From Setophaga petechia (lineage: Eukaryota; Chordata; Aves; Passeriformes; Parulidae), in NCBI GenBank assembly GCA_024362935.1, contig JANCRA010000007.1, forward strand, positions 21,725,003 through 21,789,002: a DNA stretch of 64,000 nt, given 5' to 3'. The position numbers and the translations under genes were made by a program. Shown here one piece after another: positions 13,048 to 28,977 of the stretch. The stretch's first letter is position 1. Each line of letters opens with the position of its first letter. The notes under the pieces are model-generated. The model did not search any database and had not been told where the DNA came from. It saw nothing but the letters and a program-made list of their open reading frames with translations.

Positions 13048-15607
13048 TTTCTCTTGCTCAGCAGTGCAAATGCCCATGGCATGGAGAGGTAAACACGTTC
13101 ACTGGTGGATTCCATGCTGATCTGTCCATTGCTGTCAAAGCCAGGCTGCTCCAGACATGGTCAGAAACAGATCATTCTGACACACAGGGAACTTCAAGAT
13201 GAAAAAGGGACCAAGGCAGCTGCAGGATTATGCAGCAGCTGCCAAGTTTCACACTGCTGATCAAACCTTTGATGCCATTTTCTAGTGACTTCTTATCCTA
13301 AAAGGCCTGACTTCTCTCAAGCATCAGTTCCTTTAGCTCTTCTACTTTATAGAATTCCATCCGTCTCATCTAGGTTGAGATTTTTCCAAATTAGCATACT
13401 ACATCCTATTTTGGATTAGATATAGGAATTTCACTGAAAAGAAAAAAAGAAATCCAGTTTCACTTTATTAAACTATCTCAGAGGGAAATTTAGAGCAACA
13501 ATGTATACATTTCAGAAGAACGTATTGGATTGCATTTTCAGATGATATAAAATGATCCTACTTAGCTTTAGCAGAATTAATCCAACTAGCAACAATTATG
13601 GATAATGACAGCATGTAACACTAAATGTAGAATAGAATTCCCTTTAATTAAAAATTACTTAGAATGCTAGTGACCATATTTGATTGATTTTTCAGTGATT
13701 GATTTAATATTTTTCTAAAAAGTCATACTTTTCCTCAATTTGAACATGGATTTACTCCAATATCAATGTTATTGATGTGCCAGCACTCAGCATATTTAAG
13801 TAAAAGTGTGCAATCATTCTAAAAATGGAAAATTGTTGAGAGTCTTCACATAACTGTTCTGAAGAATACATTTAGTTTTGATGGTGTTGTAAATTTGAGA
13901 AATTAAAATGCCCACACTTTAAAACTTGATTGTGTAAACAAGACCTACAGCACTTTATGGTGTACAGATCAATGTGAAATGTGCAAGGAACTGCAGATTC
14001 CCTGACTCAGAGTAATGGGAAGGATGCAGCTCTGCAGCCAGCAGTGGCCAGAACTTCATACAATCTTCAAAGCTGACTGCCCCTGCAGGCTGTGCTTTTT
14101 CCAAGTGTACCCAAGTGCATTTCACCTTTACTTTGTGGGGTGATGGTGATGTCCACTGTCTAATTATACTAGGTTAATTGGAAATGCTAGCCCAATGCAT
14201 ATGACCTAGGCTTTGGCTCCTATTTGTGGTGGTACCCTGACTTTTGGTATATACTGTGTAGTGTCCCAAATCTCCAAGGGCAAAAATAAAAATGAAGCAA
14301 AAAAAGAGAAAATACTGCTAAGTAGCTAACAGATTTTTATAGAAAATGGGAAGAATATTGATGCTTAATCAAAGCATGAATTCATCAATTAATGGTCAAC
14401 GATGAATGATATTAAAATAGTTTTTATTAACATTAAAAGCAAGAAAATTAACCTGAAGGGAGTATAGTTTCATCAAAAAAAAAGCAGGAAAATAAGCAGT
14501 TATGCATTAACACTCAACAGCTGTTTTGAGTCTATATTTGGAAAGAGCAAGCATCAGTGCCTTGTGACATTGGGGTAAAATTAAGAAAAAATTGCTGTTT
14601 TAAAGATAGATGTTACAGAGCACCTGCTAAATTTAAGCATTTTCAAATCAGCAGACTGTGAAACTAGTAATCCAAGAGCAGAAGCTACATAAGAAGTTTT
14701 CTCATATCAGTTTATAATAAATCTTCATAATCAAGAAAAATTCCAAGCAAGTGAAAGAATGCCAATTCAAATAAAATAGTTATCATTAAAAAGGCTGGGT
14801 CACTGACCCATGAAAAGTCTATAACTGATTTCCAGTAGAATAATGGGATTGTCAATTTGGAGCTATCATCAACAAAAAGCTGGAGGCTAAAAGTGTAATA
14901 ATACATATCAGAGTGTCTTCATGGAAATCATATCTTGTTAAGTGTTTTTGATATGCCTTTTCTTTGGGGGGAGGGCAGAGCTATAGTTCTGAGTGATAGA
15001 AATAATTTTATTACTGTGAAGTATTGTCTAAGGCATTTAAGATATTGTCATGTAAAGTTACCACACCTGCATTAAATAAAAGAAATAATCAAAATCTGTT
15101 TATTAATACTGAGGTATTCTTCCAAAAATCATCTGATCCATCTCTCTGGAGACACCAGACCTTGTCCCAAAGAAATCTCATGCAACAGATACAGTCCAAA
15201 TGGAATCTTCCACTTTGGAATCCCTCAGCAACACTGTGCACTGGACTAATCATCTTCTTCTAGATGTCTGCCACATGGGAACACATCAATCCTTACTTAG
15301 AAATTTCTGTTGATATCACCTAGAAAAAGACCTAGGAGAAAAGGAGGGGGGGGAAGAATTGCAAATTCTCTTCAGTACAGGGCAGGACCTCACTACTGTC
15401 AGATATCTACCAGTGCAGATTTCCCTCAAATATTTTTCCAAAGTTTTAAGCTGTTTCATGTCTCCCCTTAGCCCAGATTTGCCCTGGCACAGTTCCTTGT
15501 TCACTGAAATTACATTTCACATGAATTTTTAAGACAACTGTCTAGAAGCTCTGGAATGGCAGTAAAACCAGTTCAGGAATTCAACGTGAACAATATCTTC
15601 TCTTTAG

Positions 15608-17467
<1,860 letters not shown>

Positions 17468-17584
17468 TAGAATATTTTAGCTTGATTATCCATTTGGTGG
17501 TAATACAGTTCCACCTTCACTTAATTTAGTTTCACTGGAACAGCCTGATTAAATCTAAACAAGTAAGTCTGGAAATCCTTTTGG

Positions 17585-17602
17585 TTTTTTTTTTTTTTTT
17601 TT
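17585..17602. repeat. poly-T run (18 T)
   Basis: An uninterrupted homopolymer of 18 thymines within the last DNTT intron. No retroposed element body was recognised beside it. Confidence 0.9.
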
Positions 17603-20600
17603 GGCAATTGTGTGGTAATTCCTGAAATGTAACAAGAAACATGAATTAGACATTTGTGTTTGATAGGAACTGTGCAGCCTTCACAGAAGTGAGAACAAAC
17701 CATCTGCAAGTATTTGGAAAAGGCACTTCACTGCCCCTCTGCCCCTCTGTCTCAGAAGGAGAGATAATTTCTGTGTCTCCAGTACACTTTCAACTCACAT
17801 TGGTCTGACATTGCAAAGGAAGAGGGGAGATATTGAGTGGTACAGGCTCAGTTAGAAGACTTGAGGAAGTTTTTGCAGGGTATGACACTAAGCAGGCATT
17901 AGGGATCATCCTGCTTATAAAACCCTGCATTCAAAAGTCTGGGTGACTTCTGTTTAGTCAGGCTTGGCAGCCTGGGGGGTAATTGGTATAATTTCTGGTA
18001 TGAAGGCTCTTGGCTGCAGTTATACTGATCTCTGCATTTATCTGACTTAATGTCTGTATTTGTATTAGGCCATTTAAATAATAAGCAAAAATCAATACTG
18101 AAGATGCTTATTGATGTCAATTTAGGGAAAGGCAAAAGCACCATGTCAAGATTTTACATTAATCTTTCCTATATATTCCTTACAGAATGGAGACTGCTTT
18201 CAGCACCCCTGCTTACATGCAGTATTGTCTCATTGCTTCTTTCTGAGATGCAGGAGTGATCTAAGCCATCACTCCATTTCAGCTGTCTCCATATGTGCTC
18301 ATCAGGTCCAGATGCTCCTATAGCATCCTCAGTTCACATGGAAACCTGGGGAAATGATCAGGCTAATTATCCATTTAGTCAGATATCCTGTCGCCAGCAA
18401 TTGTCAATACTAGATGCTTCAGAAGAAAACATAAAATCAATAATAGATAAATATGCTATCATGTGTCTAAAGAGGATGTTTCTTTACAAACTCAGGGGTG
18501 ATGTCAGTGTATTCCTGTCTGTCTTTCATATTTTGAAAGTATTCAAAATATAAAGTCTTTTCCTCAACATAGTATGGCTGATGTTATCTGCACATTAATA
18601 TGTGCTCTGTCAATAGCTTTTTGGGTGTAACAAAAAGTGGCACTAGGGAAAACCAATGAATTGGAGGAATGCCAGTGTTATTTTTTGTATGCAGCAAAAT
18701 TTGCCTGCTTGGTGTATGAATATGTATCCTTATATCTGCTGCTTTCACTCAGAGCCCTGAGACTTTCAGAGATGAAAAATGGACACAGTTCTTTCATGGA
18801 CAACATCAATCAATATTATTTTTTCTTGACTATGATTTGGCTTTATAACTGATATACCATTAAAGTCTTTGGGCAGGAGGTGGGTAGGGGAATGAGTTTC
18901 CATGTTTTTTTGACTGGATTAGCCAGGATGATTCACAGATAAATGATGAGTTTATCTTCACAGTATGCTCTAGGAAGATGTTCTTGTCATCCCAAATTTT
19001 CAAGTAAAGAGCTGAGGCAGAGAAAGATTTAAAGTCTTAAACATTCATTGATTTCAAAGGCCGTGCATTTGCAGTGTCCAGCCTTAAGTTTCTCCTGTTG
19101 GGTATCTGCCTTGGAAATTTGAAAAATACGAAGAAATGTGTATACTCATGTTGTGGCTCCCCAAACCATCAACTGTAACTGTAATTTAGTCTCCAGACCC
19201 TCTACAACTCTGAGTCTTAATTTACATTTCCTCAGCTGTACTGCCCAAAACTGAAGAAATTGGCCTAAAGAGAGGGCTGAGAAGAAAAACTCAGAAAATT
19301 TTCCTTATTCCTTATCATAAGGCAGGAGTTCTTGACAAAGGCAAAGAAGGCAAACCAGCAAAACAAAAACCATACTGAATGAAACCCAAAACACCCAGGC
19401 CAAATCTTCAGGGACGATTTCAACTGTCTTGACCACAAAGTCCTTAATCTATGATTTCCATATATCAATTGAGCCACATGGTTGGGTCAGCTGTCCCTTT
19501 CAGGGAGGGACTTTGCTTTCAAATCTGTCATCATCCCCCCCTTGCCCCCCAATGTCTAGGTCTGCCATTTCTCATTTAATTGCAAACACAGCTAGTTTAC
19601 TTCCAAAATCTGTTTTTTGCTGTAAACCACAGATGCAATGCAGATTTCAAACACAAGAAGTTGTGTTAATATGTTGACACAGCAGAATAGTGTTCTTATT
19701 TCTGCTGCAGTCTCAGAAATAGCTAAATTACATTAGCTGACTTTTTCCACACAGAAAGAAACTTCTCAGGCAGATATGCAATATGAAAAATTTCAGACCA
19801 GGGAGCACTGAGTTTATAATCTGCTTAACACAGGTTCTTTTTTCAAGTAGTGTTATTTGAACAAGAAGCAGGGAGATAACTCTCTGCCAAGTATGTGAAT
19901 ATTTATAATCTAATGTGTTAAATTCAAATATATTTTAAAATATTTTTAACTTCACAATTTTGTATTAGGTTATTCCCACAAATGGCAGTTTGAACAAAAA
20001 CCTTCCATACTGCCACCCAGTGTGTACTAAGATCAGAAATGTGCAGAACACAGCAGTGGTGTCTGTCCATGAAATGTGATGGCCCACAGTCGAAGAGGAG
20101 ACGTTTGCAGTAAATTGTGTGGCTGCCAAGGTTGATTCATTTTTAGGGTCATCAGAGTAGTTAGCTTAAAATAAGTGATAAAAATAATCTAATTTTGCAC
20201 AAGGGAACATATGCCCAAATTGTAAAATGTTTAGGGTTGGTTTGTTGGTTATTTTTTACATTAAACTGTGTAGAGCAGAGAATCTACTTTATAATAATCC
20301 TTGTTCTTTTCTTTTAAAATTGTTTGACTCGTAGGTAACAATAAAAACGTGGGTATTTTATCTGTACTGCCTCATAAAATTGGATTGGAACACGAAAATA
20401 TGTATTTCATAAGTGTATTTCTCTTTTTTGAGATGAAATCTTCCTTTCTTAAAGCTAAAAAATACAGGAAGCAGATATCCCTTGTGCAAGCTGCTCAAGA
20501 TCCCTCAACACAAGCTTAATTAAGGTTAATTAGGCACCATATGTGAAGACTGAAATACATCTTTTCCATATTTCTCTCCTGGTCTGCTGAAGAGAGGTCA

Positions 20601-23600
20601 TCTTATGTCACTGGCTCTGTCCAGGCAGACAAACCTTCATGCACAGCTCTGACAGTCACTGGGGTATTGACTGAGGTAGAATTTGGGAGCTGGACCAAGT
20701 CCTTTTTGCTTCATTCTTTTTCTTTTATTACTCTGTGTGTGCATACAGAAAAAGGTATAGGAAAATCAGGAAGTGTCAAACTATTCCTTGATCCTGCAGA
20801 AGACCAAGTTCTTTCCTTAAAAAACACTTGCCTGTCATCATTTAAAATTTTTCAAGTCATTATAAGAAGTTAATAAACCATGCTATAGCAAATATTATTT
20901 GCTCTTATTTAATTTCTATTTGGTGGAATGTAACTGTACTTGTAAGAGAATGTTATTCATTACAAAAGAAAACAATTTCCTCATTTGCTCTACATTTCAA
21001 TATATAATTCAGTATACTTTATTCTTCTGTATTAATATTTATCAGCTGTTTGGCCCAGATGCTTGCACTGTGGCCCACTGTTGAAACGTGATGGATGTCA
21101 GAGAATCCCAGATTCCAGTGTTCAAAGGGCTGCAGCAGGAAAGAGTCCTGCTTACTTTAATGTATTTCCAAAGGGATTCTGCCAGGAGTTGGGAGCATTA
21201 ACACAGCAGTTAGGAATCAATTACATAGCTTTGCAGATGGGAACAAAAGGAAGAGAAATTTTCTCCAGGGACTTGTTACAAAGTTACACTGTGAAATTAT
21301 TCCTCAGCCTTGATTTTTTTTTTCTTTTCTAGTGTGAATCTTTTTCATATATTTGTTGGTTTTGGAAGACAGTGTGCAATTATCAAACTAATGATTTTTT
21401 CAGTTCTGTAATAAGAAGGGCATTTTATAGATCTTCCTTTCATAGGAAAAATGTGGCAAAACATTTGAAAATTTGCTACCAATTATCTGTCATCCTCTTT
21501 TACATTAAAAGATGAGTGTATATCCAAATCTGTGTGTATGTAGAACTGTGTACTAAAGGTATGGAAATTAGCACTTGTATATTCCAACCTGAGGTATGCA
21601 GTTCCTGTGATTTACACCAGCTGGAGGTCAAACCTTACAGAAGAGAGTTCACTGATCAGTCACGAGGAAGAAAGAGAAGTTGTACATTCCCCATGTCTTA
21701 TGGTGCTATTGCTGCTACTGATGGCATGGCATTTGTATGAATGGGCAAATAAAATTCTCACTGTAAAACTTTCCCTATTCATGAATGAACAATATGCTCT
21801 CTAAGAAAAATAGAAACGGTTTTGCAAAAACAACCCCAAAAAGCCACAAAACAAACAAAAAAAACCCAAACCCAAACCATTTTTCTGTGTGATGCATAAG
21901 TCAGGTCAGCTGAACAGTTGGCTCTTTCTTGGAAAACTGAAGGTCCTTAGTCTGTAAACAGGGCATCAACAGTTGTTTTGACACTTGTCTGTGTTGGATT
22001 AGGAGGCAATTATCCCTTAACCCACAATAAAATGTTTTGTGTGCAATGTGCATTTTCTCTGGACTAGTGGTGTGCATACTAGGGCATTGTTGGCAAGTTT
22101 TGACAACTTCCTGACAGTTTTTTACCTGGGTGAAATAGAGAGAGATCTGGTGGATCTAACTCTTTCATGTCAGGATGGCATGTGGAACAGTTTCATAGCT
22201 GGATTGGAACCATATAGAAAATGTCTCTCTCCTGCATTTTACACACTACTCACTAATGGAAATTCTCAAACCAAGTGTGAGATTGGAGGACTGAATTTGT
22301 CTTGTAAATTCTGATTTATAACTTGTATAAACCCATTTATTTTCACAATATTCCAGAAAATCCCTTTCAAGTCCAATTATTACTTTATGCAGCTCATGGC
22401 AGCAAAAAGAAGCGATGTAAATAATTAGCATTGCTTATTTTTGTGAAAGAATAGATGGAGTTCTTGGGGTATAATAGATTAATTGAATTATTTGCATATG
22501 AATGTTCTTGCACTGACATTGTAGGTTGATTTTTTTTGTAAAAGAAGGATCATGAGCTCAGTGTTATTTTGAAGAGTCATTGAGGCAGAAAGCAGTTATT
22601 AATTTTATGTCCCATGTAAATTTAAGATGAGAAATAGGTCCCTTAATGTTTTCTATTAGAGAAATATTGGAAAAAATATGACACTATTCAGGTGACTGAT
22701 TGATGATTGATGACAATTTTGCATTTAAAAAACCTTGTATGAATTTGAATGGCATGAAATGTTATTTAGTTGTTGAATAACAAGAGAGGTGGTTTATATA
22801 ACTGTTCTGAATAACAAACTCACAAAATGCTCTGAAAACTTCATAATGGGACCCAGCCTTTCAAGGCATCAAGTGCTATGCATTTGCACTGAATATAGTA
22901 AGATTCTGTGATCTCAGATTTTTTAAGAGAAAGTTTACTTTTTCTTGGGCAACCACAATAAGCGTGAAAGGGGAAATTTATCCTGGGATTTCTGTTGCAC
23001 TGTGAAGCTCACATGCCCTCAGTTGTCACCATCAGTATTGCAGTGTCCTTTTCCATTTGCCTGCAGTGTGAATTCCTATCTACACAAAGCTGACTGACTC
23101 TGCAGGCAGGGCTTGTCCTGCCTGCCTTAGCAGGTATCTGTAAAGCCAAATGAAGGTGTGATTACAGCCCCAGTAAATGGCTATTTTATGGCAGCAATGC
23201 TCTGGTGAGCTGGCTTTGGGGTGTCTGACTTCTGCTATGCCCCTGTTTTGCCCAAGGAGCTGCTTCACAGACAACCTGTGTTGTGTTTACAGCAGGCAGC
23301 CCTTCCAGCCATGGCTGGCAGCATCCTTGAGCCTCTAGCCTCCCTCATAATATTCCAGTTTTTCTGTGGCTGAGTCTGCATCTGTGCTGTGACTTTTATT
23401 TTGAAACGTGGCTTACCTGACAGTGACCATGCTGGTACAAAAAGTCATTTTCATGTGTTCCTGTGGTGGCTTGGCTCAGAGGACAGAAACTGCTCTGAGG
23501 AAGCCAGACTGATTGCAGGTGGTTGGGCGGTTACCTGCACTGCCAGAACTTTGTAAATATGTCTCCTAATAAAAAGCCAGCTTTGTTTTTCAAGCAGGTA

Positions 23601-24059
23601 TTTTTTCCTTTCACTGCCCAACACTTTACTTGTCAAAAAAATTTGTCATCAGGAAGAACTGTCTATGATTTTTTAACCTCATTTTATTACATGAAGGTGT
23701 GTAATATTCACAGTGTTTAATTGTGTATTCAGTAGTTGCAGTCTCTAAGTCAGTTTTTTGGTATCATCTGAGAAAATCTACTCCATACTATCTTTCATTG
23801 ACAAAGATGCTTGCAGAAGTTTACTTGCACAGTTAAAGACACATTTTTTATGATTCTGTAAAACTGGAAGTTATAGTCTTATTTTGGCAGATGCTGCTCT
23901 AAAATTATAAAGTTATAATGGTGATATAATCAGTCTTGAGAACATCTTGATGAATTAAACATGCTGCAGCTGCAGAGTTTGCTTTAGACATCTGCAACAA
24001 TGACTGGATTAAAGCTGCAGTAAACATAAAGATCCAAAGTTTATAATATTGATTTCCAC

Positions 24060-24425
24060 TGTGCTCTCTACAACTACCTGAAAGGAATTTGTAGCCATGT
24101 GGGGCTTGGCCTCTTTGCTCAGGCACCAGTGACAGGACAAGAGGACACAGTCTCAAGCTGCATCAGAGCAGGTTTAGATTGGACATCAGGAAGAATTTCT
24201 TCACAGAAAGGGAGATTGGGCATTGGAATGAGCTGCACAGGGAAGTGATGGAGTTGCCATCCCTGGAGGTGTTTAAGGAAAGACTGGATGTGGCACTCAA
24301 ATCTAATCTGTGACCCAACACCACCTCGTCAGCCAAGGTCTGGCTGACGAGGTGGTGTTGGGTCACAGATTAGATTTGATGGTCTCAGAGGTCTTTTCCA
24401 GCCTAATAGATTCTGTGATTCTAAG
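24060..24425 (+). mobile_element. CR1 LINE 3' end
   Basis: A 5'-truncated CR1 retrotransposon in + orientation. Landmarks in order are CTCTACAACTACCTGAAAGG, GACAGGACAAGAGGACACAG, TTAGATTGGACATCAGGAAG, AATTTCTTCACAGAAAGGG, CCATCCCTGGAGGTGTTTAA, and a terminal GGTCTTTTCCAGCCTAATAG followed by the GATTCT-type 3' repeat typical of CR1. It is less diverged than the copy at 2.2 kb. Within it, an exact inverted copy of its own downstream 39 bp occupies 24297-24335, described separately. It is inserted in the last DNTT intron in sense orientation. Confidence 0.95.
24297..24379. repeat. perfect 39-bp inverted repeat inside CR1
   Basis: The left arm 24297-24335 is the exact reverse complement of the right arm 24341-24379, with a 5-nt spacer AGGTC. 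The right arm is ordinary CR1 sequence (GGCTGACGAGGTGGTGTTGG and onward). The left arm is foreign to the CR1 consensus as I know it and sits where a short AGTGCCATGG-like stretch is expected. The arms show no mismatch, while the surrounding element has several differences from consensus, so the inversion looks younger than the insertion or was corrected later. Confidence 0.95.
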
Positions 24426-27400
24426 ATTACTACAGTTAAACACTGAGTGATTGTAAATACATGCACATATTTTCATTTTATGTTTCAATTCTTCTCACTC
24501 TCACTCAGGAAAATGGAAATTGCACATGTGATTTGGGTGATTTTTTTATTTTTGCACCTGGTCTATTTTTTAAAATTAAAAATTAAAATCATCTACTTTT
24601 CTTACCTCTTGGTAAGTTAAAAAAGTGATTATGCATTTTCTTATGTGCTTAAGTGTGCTTCTCTCTGGCATTTTAATTGTTTCTCATACAGCATATGATT
24701 GGTCATTTTTTCAAAGTTTGCATGTAATTCATGTATATATTTAGCTAAACCTGATCTCTTTGCAATACCAAGCTGCACATCTAGCACAAAGATAAAAGTA
24801 CCTAATTGTCATTTCCTATGCTTGGTGTGTTTTTGAGCAGTTCAGTGAAACCTGTATTGCTAATGAAAAGACATCTCTCAAAATGCATAAGTAGGTGCAG
24901 ATCTTGAATATTTTGACTATACCTTTTTACTCATTTTAATTTCTAGAGCAGTACAGAACCAATAATTTTCAATTGTGTTAATTCAGTTATTCATTCAGTA
25001 TGCTGGGGTAAGTTATTGAATGAGGGGTAGGTTACTGAGTCTCATATTATCTGTCAAAAGAAAAAAGTAATTAATTTGAGAAGAAGCTAGGTAGAGAGGA
25101 AGTTGGAAAAGGGAGCAGCTGAGGACCAGAGAGGAAAATGGCATAGGAAATGGGAGTCAGAAGGGGATGGTGGATGTACAAATTTGATAAGGACATACAG
25201 AGTGGCTGGAAAAAACAATGGGGAATGGAAAGGGTAGGTTTAATTAGGAGCTCCATTGTGGAAAGGAATCTAGGTTGCTTAAAGAGACAACTGAAAAGGA
25301 ACACAAAAATAGAATGACAGGGAAGAGATACAAGTGGAAGTTTGATGGACTGAAAAATAAATTAAATTCATCAGGCTAATGCTCTAAGCTGGCAACAAGT
25401 AGGTACATGTTCTGCTGCCCCAAATAACTGAGTAAACCATGCATGTCTCCCTTAACTCTGGGGATGGTGTGAGAGCAGCCTAGAGCTACAGTAGAAATTT
25501 GAGAGCAGACGTCAACAACTCAGCATAGGGGAGCAGCAAACACGGGGAGCTAGAACAGATACAGATTATAAAAGCTCAGTTTCCTAAGACTGATTGATCC
25601 CACATTGGTCTGCAACTCAAGATTGTGTCAGTGCTGTCAGCAAATATTTGTTAGCCCTGTAGCACAGTACATTTCCTGCCTCGTGAACAAAGCCTAAGCA
25701 TCTTACGGGATTTCAAGTAAGCAGCATTTCTTTGAAGAAATGAAGTCTCTATGCATAAACATAGGAAAATTGAATTAAGGTCAAAATTCAATCCACCACA
25801 TTCTGGGATTTCTTAAATAGCATGTCTTTGATTTTGCAATCCCAATAAAGTTCTTCTGTAGTGGTTTGTTTATAGTAATCCCATATGAATTACTCACAAC
25901 TGAGTTTTGTTAAACCCAGGATTCTGCTTTTTTCTCATTTCATTCAGCCTTACAAAGCTTTATAAGGTAAAATACAAAAACCCCAACAGTATTTGACAAA
26001 GCTGCTGTAAATAGCACAGACCTAAAGTGTATAGCTACAGTGAAAAAGGAAATAATCCCTGAGAATATTTTTAAGGACTCTGTAGTAGTACAGAGATTTT
26101 CAGAGAACTGCAAGGACAATAAATTTTTGATCTGTTTTTGTACACAACTGTGTGCTACTTAACTTGTTAACATTTTTGCCTGTGCTGTCAGACAGGAAGT
26201 TCCAAGTTTCCTTTCATTTTGTGTGCCCCAAACTAAAAACGTTTTAGTCTGGATGGTAATGTGTTGTGCAATGGTTTTAATTTTTAAAATTGTAACGGGA
26301 GATTGGAATGCATAACAATGTAGTGTTTTGCAACATAGAACCACAGATCTGTCATTTTGAACAGACAATAATTCCATTTTATGTACAATATGGTCTTGTT
26401 TACAAATGAAATTTTAGCAAGTTCTGTTAAGTCAACAGATAATGTTTTTTAATATTTTATTTTTCAAACTGTCAGTACTTGAGCACAGGTCTTTTTCTTT
26501 CTCCTTCATCAAAACTATTTGGAGTAAGTAGATTGCATGTAGAAAACATGAAGCTGTTTTGTTACACTATGTTATGGTACAGCTGGGTAAGTGCCTAGAA
26601 TATTCTAATATTAGCCTTATTATTCTGTTTTACTTGATTAATTTACTAGTTACTGTTCAGAATTTAATATCAATAAACCTCTAACAAGACCTGAGTTTAA
26701 GAGAAACATTCCAGTCTGGTACTTCTGATTAAAAGCACAGGACAAGTCCAGTGGTAAGATGAAATGAGAATTTATGATTATGGCTTCTATTACATTCAAA
26801 AATTATTCATGCACAGAATTATTGGAATAAATTCCACTGCATTATTTTGCATCAGTATCACTATATATGATTTTGCCCGAGGGTATCAAGTCAATGGGTA
26901 GTGCTTGCAATGCTGCTTTTTCAATCATGCTTTGTTATACTGTCATTTCAAAAAGTAATTCTTCTCCCCTCTGATTTATTTATCATCTTGTTTGTAGCTG
27001 GCTTAGGAACAGATTAGATTTTATTTTAAGGCAGGCATGCTGATGTGAATATTACTGCAGAAAATACCAGTTAAAACTTAAAATTACATATGGAGGTAAT
27101 ATATTGTCAGAGAAACTTCAGGTTATTGCTACTGAAAACTGTTATAATACTGTCAAGTGAAAAATGCACTGTGTCTGCAAATGTTGTGGGATATTATTAT
27201 TGAATTTGTAGACATAGTTCACATTTCTAGCACAATTAGTACTTCATCATTTATGTTCTATAATTATAAATTTGTTTGTGTTGTTGGTAGTTTCATTCAC
27301 AAACATAGCTTAAATAGTAAAATGTCTAATTACAAGTAAAGCGAAAATCACCAATAGCCAGTCTTAAGAACAAACCTCTTCAAAAAAAAACCAATGAAAA

Positions 27401-28916
27401 ACATTGGGAAAATCACAGAAGGAAAAACACTTGAAAGGTGCTAGTCATGTTGTTTAGGAAAGTACTAGAGGACAGATTGTCAGATGTTGTAACTATCCAC
27501 AAAGTATGAGCAATGTGTGCTGACCATAATGAAAGCAAATTCTGATGGGTAATTACTGCACAGTTCCTTGGGGCTTGGTTCTGTAATGTTTTTTTCATCA
27601 AGCAATGTTTCATGTTGAGAGTGTTGTCTGACAGAGTACTGGTGGAATGAGCTGCTGTCCCTCTCAGCAGATAGCATTATGAATATCAGGACCATGAAGA
27701 AATTTCATTTTTCCATGGTACTTTCCGGCGGTGTTCATACTATGCAAGACAATAATTGAGTACAATTATTTGAAAGCTCTTACATAATGACAGGATTGTA
27801 TGCATTTTTATATGGAAATTGCTTTACTTAGCCTTTTTTTCTTCCTCTGTTTCCTCCCCATAAAATAATTTTGCTTGCTCTGAAGATTACTGAACACAGT
27901 GACTCTTGTTAGCACTCTGTCTACCTGATGATCAGCTGAAGATTTTAGAGAAGTAGCCACTATTTTACAGACCAGTGTTATGTTGTATTCCCATACTTTC
28001 ACTGTCTGTTGAAGGCACTCAACCTCCTGTCAGTCAGTGCACTGCAGGAATTTACGGGTCTTCCATAAAGCTTTCTCTTCAGTTGCTTTACAAAATTCTG
28101 GGTCTGTAAGTGGTGTAAAATTGCAAAGCTATTTGTTATGCTGAGGCTCAGAGCAGATTTATGTTTTCCACCAAAGATGTACCACGTTCATTCTTGTAAA
28201 GTTAACTGTAGCATAGAGAAGGAAAAGAAAATTGCTGCCTTCCTGCTTAGTGCTTGCAGAGCCTGCTTTCACCTTGCTCAGGGCAGATCAGCAGAGAGAA
28301 ATGGAGTGGGCTGTGGTGCTGCCTGGCACAGCATGACAGACCCGAATCACAGCTGGAAATCCTGGTGCAAGGGCTGCAACTGGTCATGGAGAGACCAAAG
28401 AGATGCACCTTCATCTGTTAAAAAGAAATGGAATCATAGTGCCTGTGGTTTAACATTGGTGTCACTAAATTCTGATAGTGATGTCAATAATTTTTAAGTG
28501 TTGATGGTGGCTCTGGGCTCCTCTTAGTAATTTTAGTAAAAACCTCTCTCTGGTGCCATATGTATTCCTTTTAGCATATAAAACACAGCCCACTCTCCAG
28601 CTTAAGGTGATGCTCAGTGACTCAAGTTCCACATGGTAAGGGTAGAAAATAGCATGGAGCTAGGTATTTAGGGAAGATTTTAAAGAAATATGCTTGGGAG
28701 TGGATAGCTTTCACTCACATGATTTGCATTATTATAAGTCACTGAATAAATCAATATAAATCAAGTAATTATGCTTGTGTTTAGGTTAGTAAACTCAAAT
28801 ATAGACAAAACCACATGATAATTAAGTCAGAAAAATGCTTATTTTCCTTGAAATCAATTCCTAGCTATTGTTATGAAGAGTTATTATGCATTTTCTGATA
28901 GATTTCCTCAGAAATC

Positions 28917-28977
28917 CTTGTGGCTTATACTTTCTAGAGCATAATCCTTCTTTGTGGCTTATACTTTTTAGAGTTCC
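28917..28977. repeat. local tandem duplication (about 30 bp, 2 copies)
   Basis: TTGTGGCTTATACTTTCTAGAG is followed closely by a second copy, TTGTGGCTTATACTTTTTAGAG, differing by one base, with short diverged spacers. It is a small intronic duplication. Confidence 0.8.
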
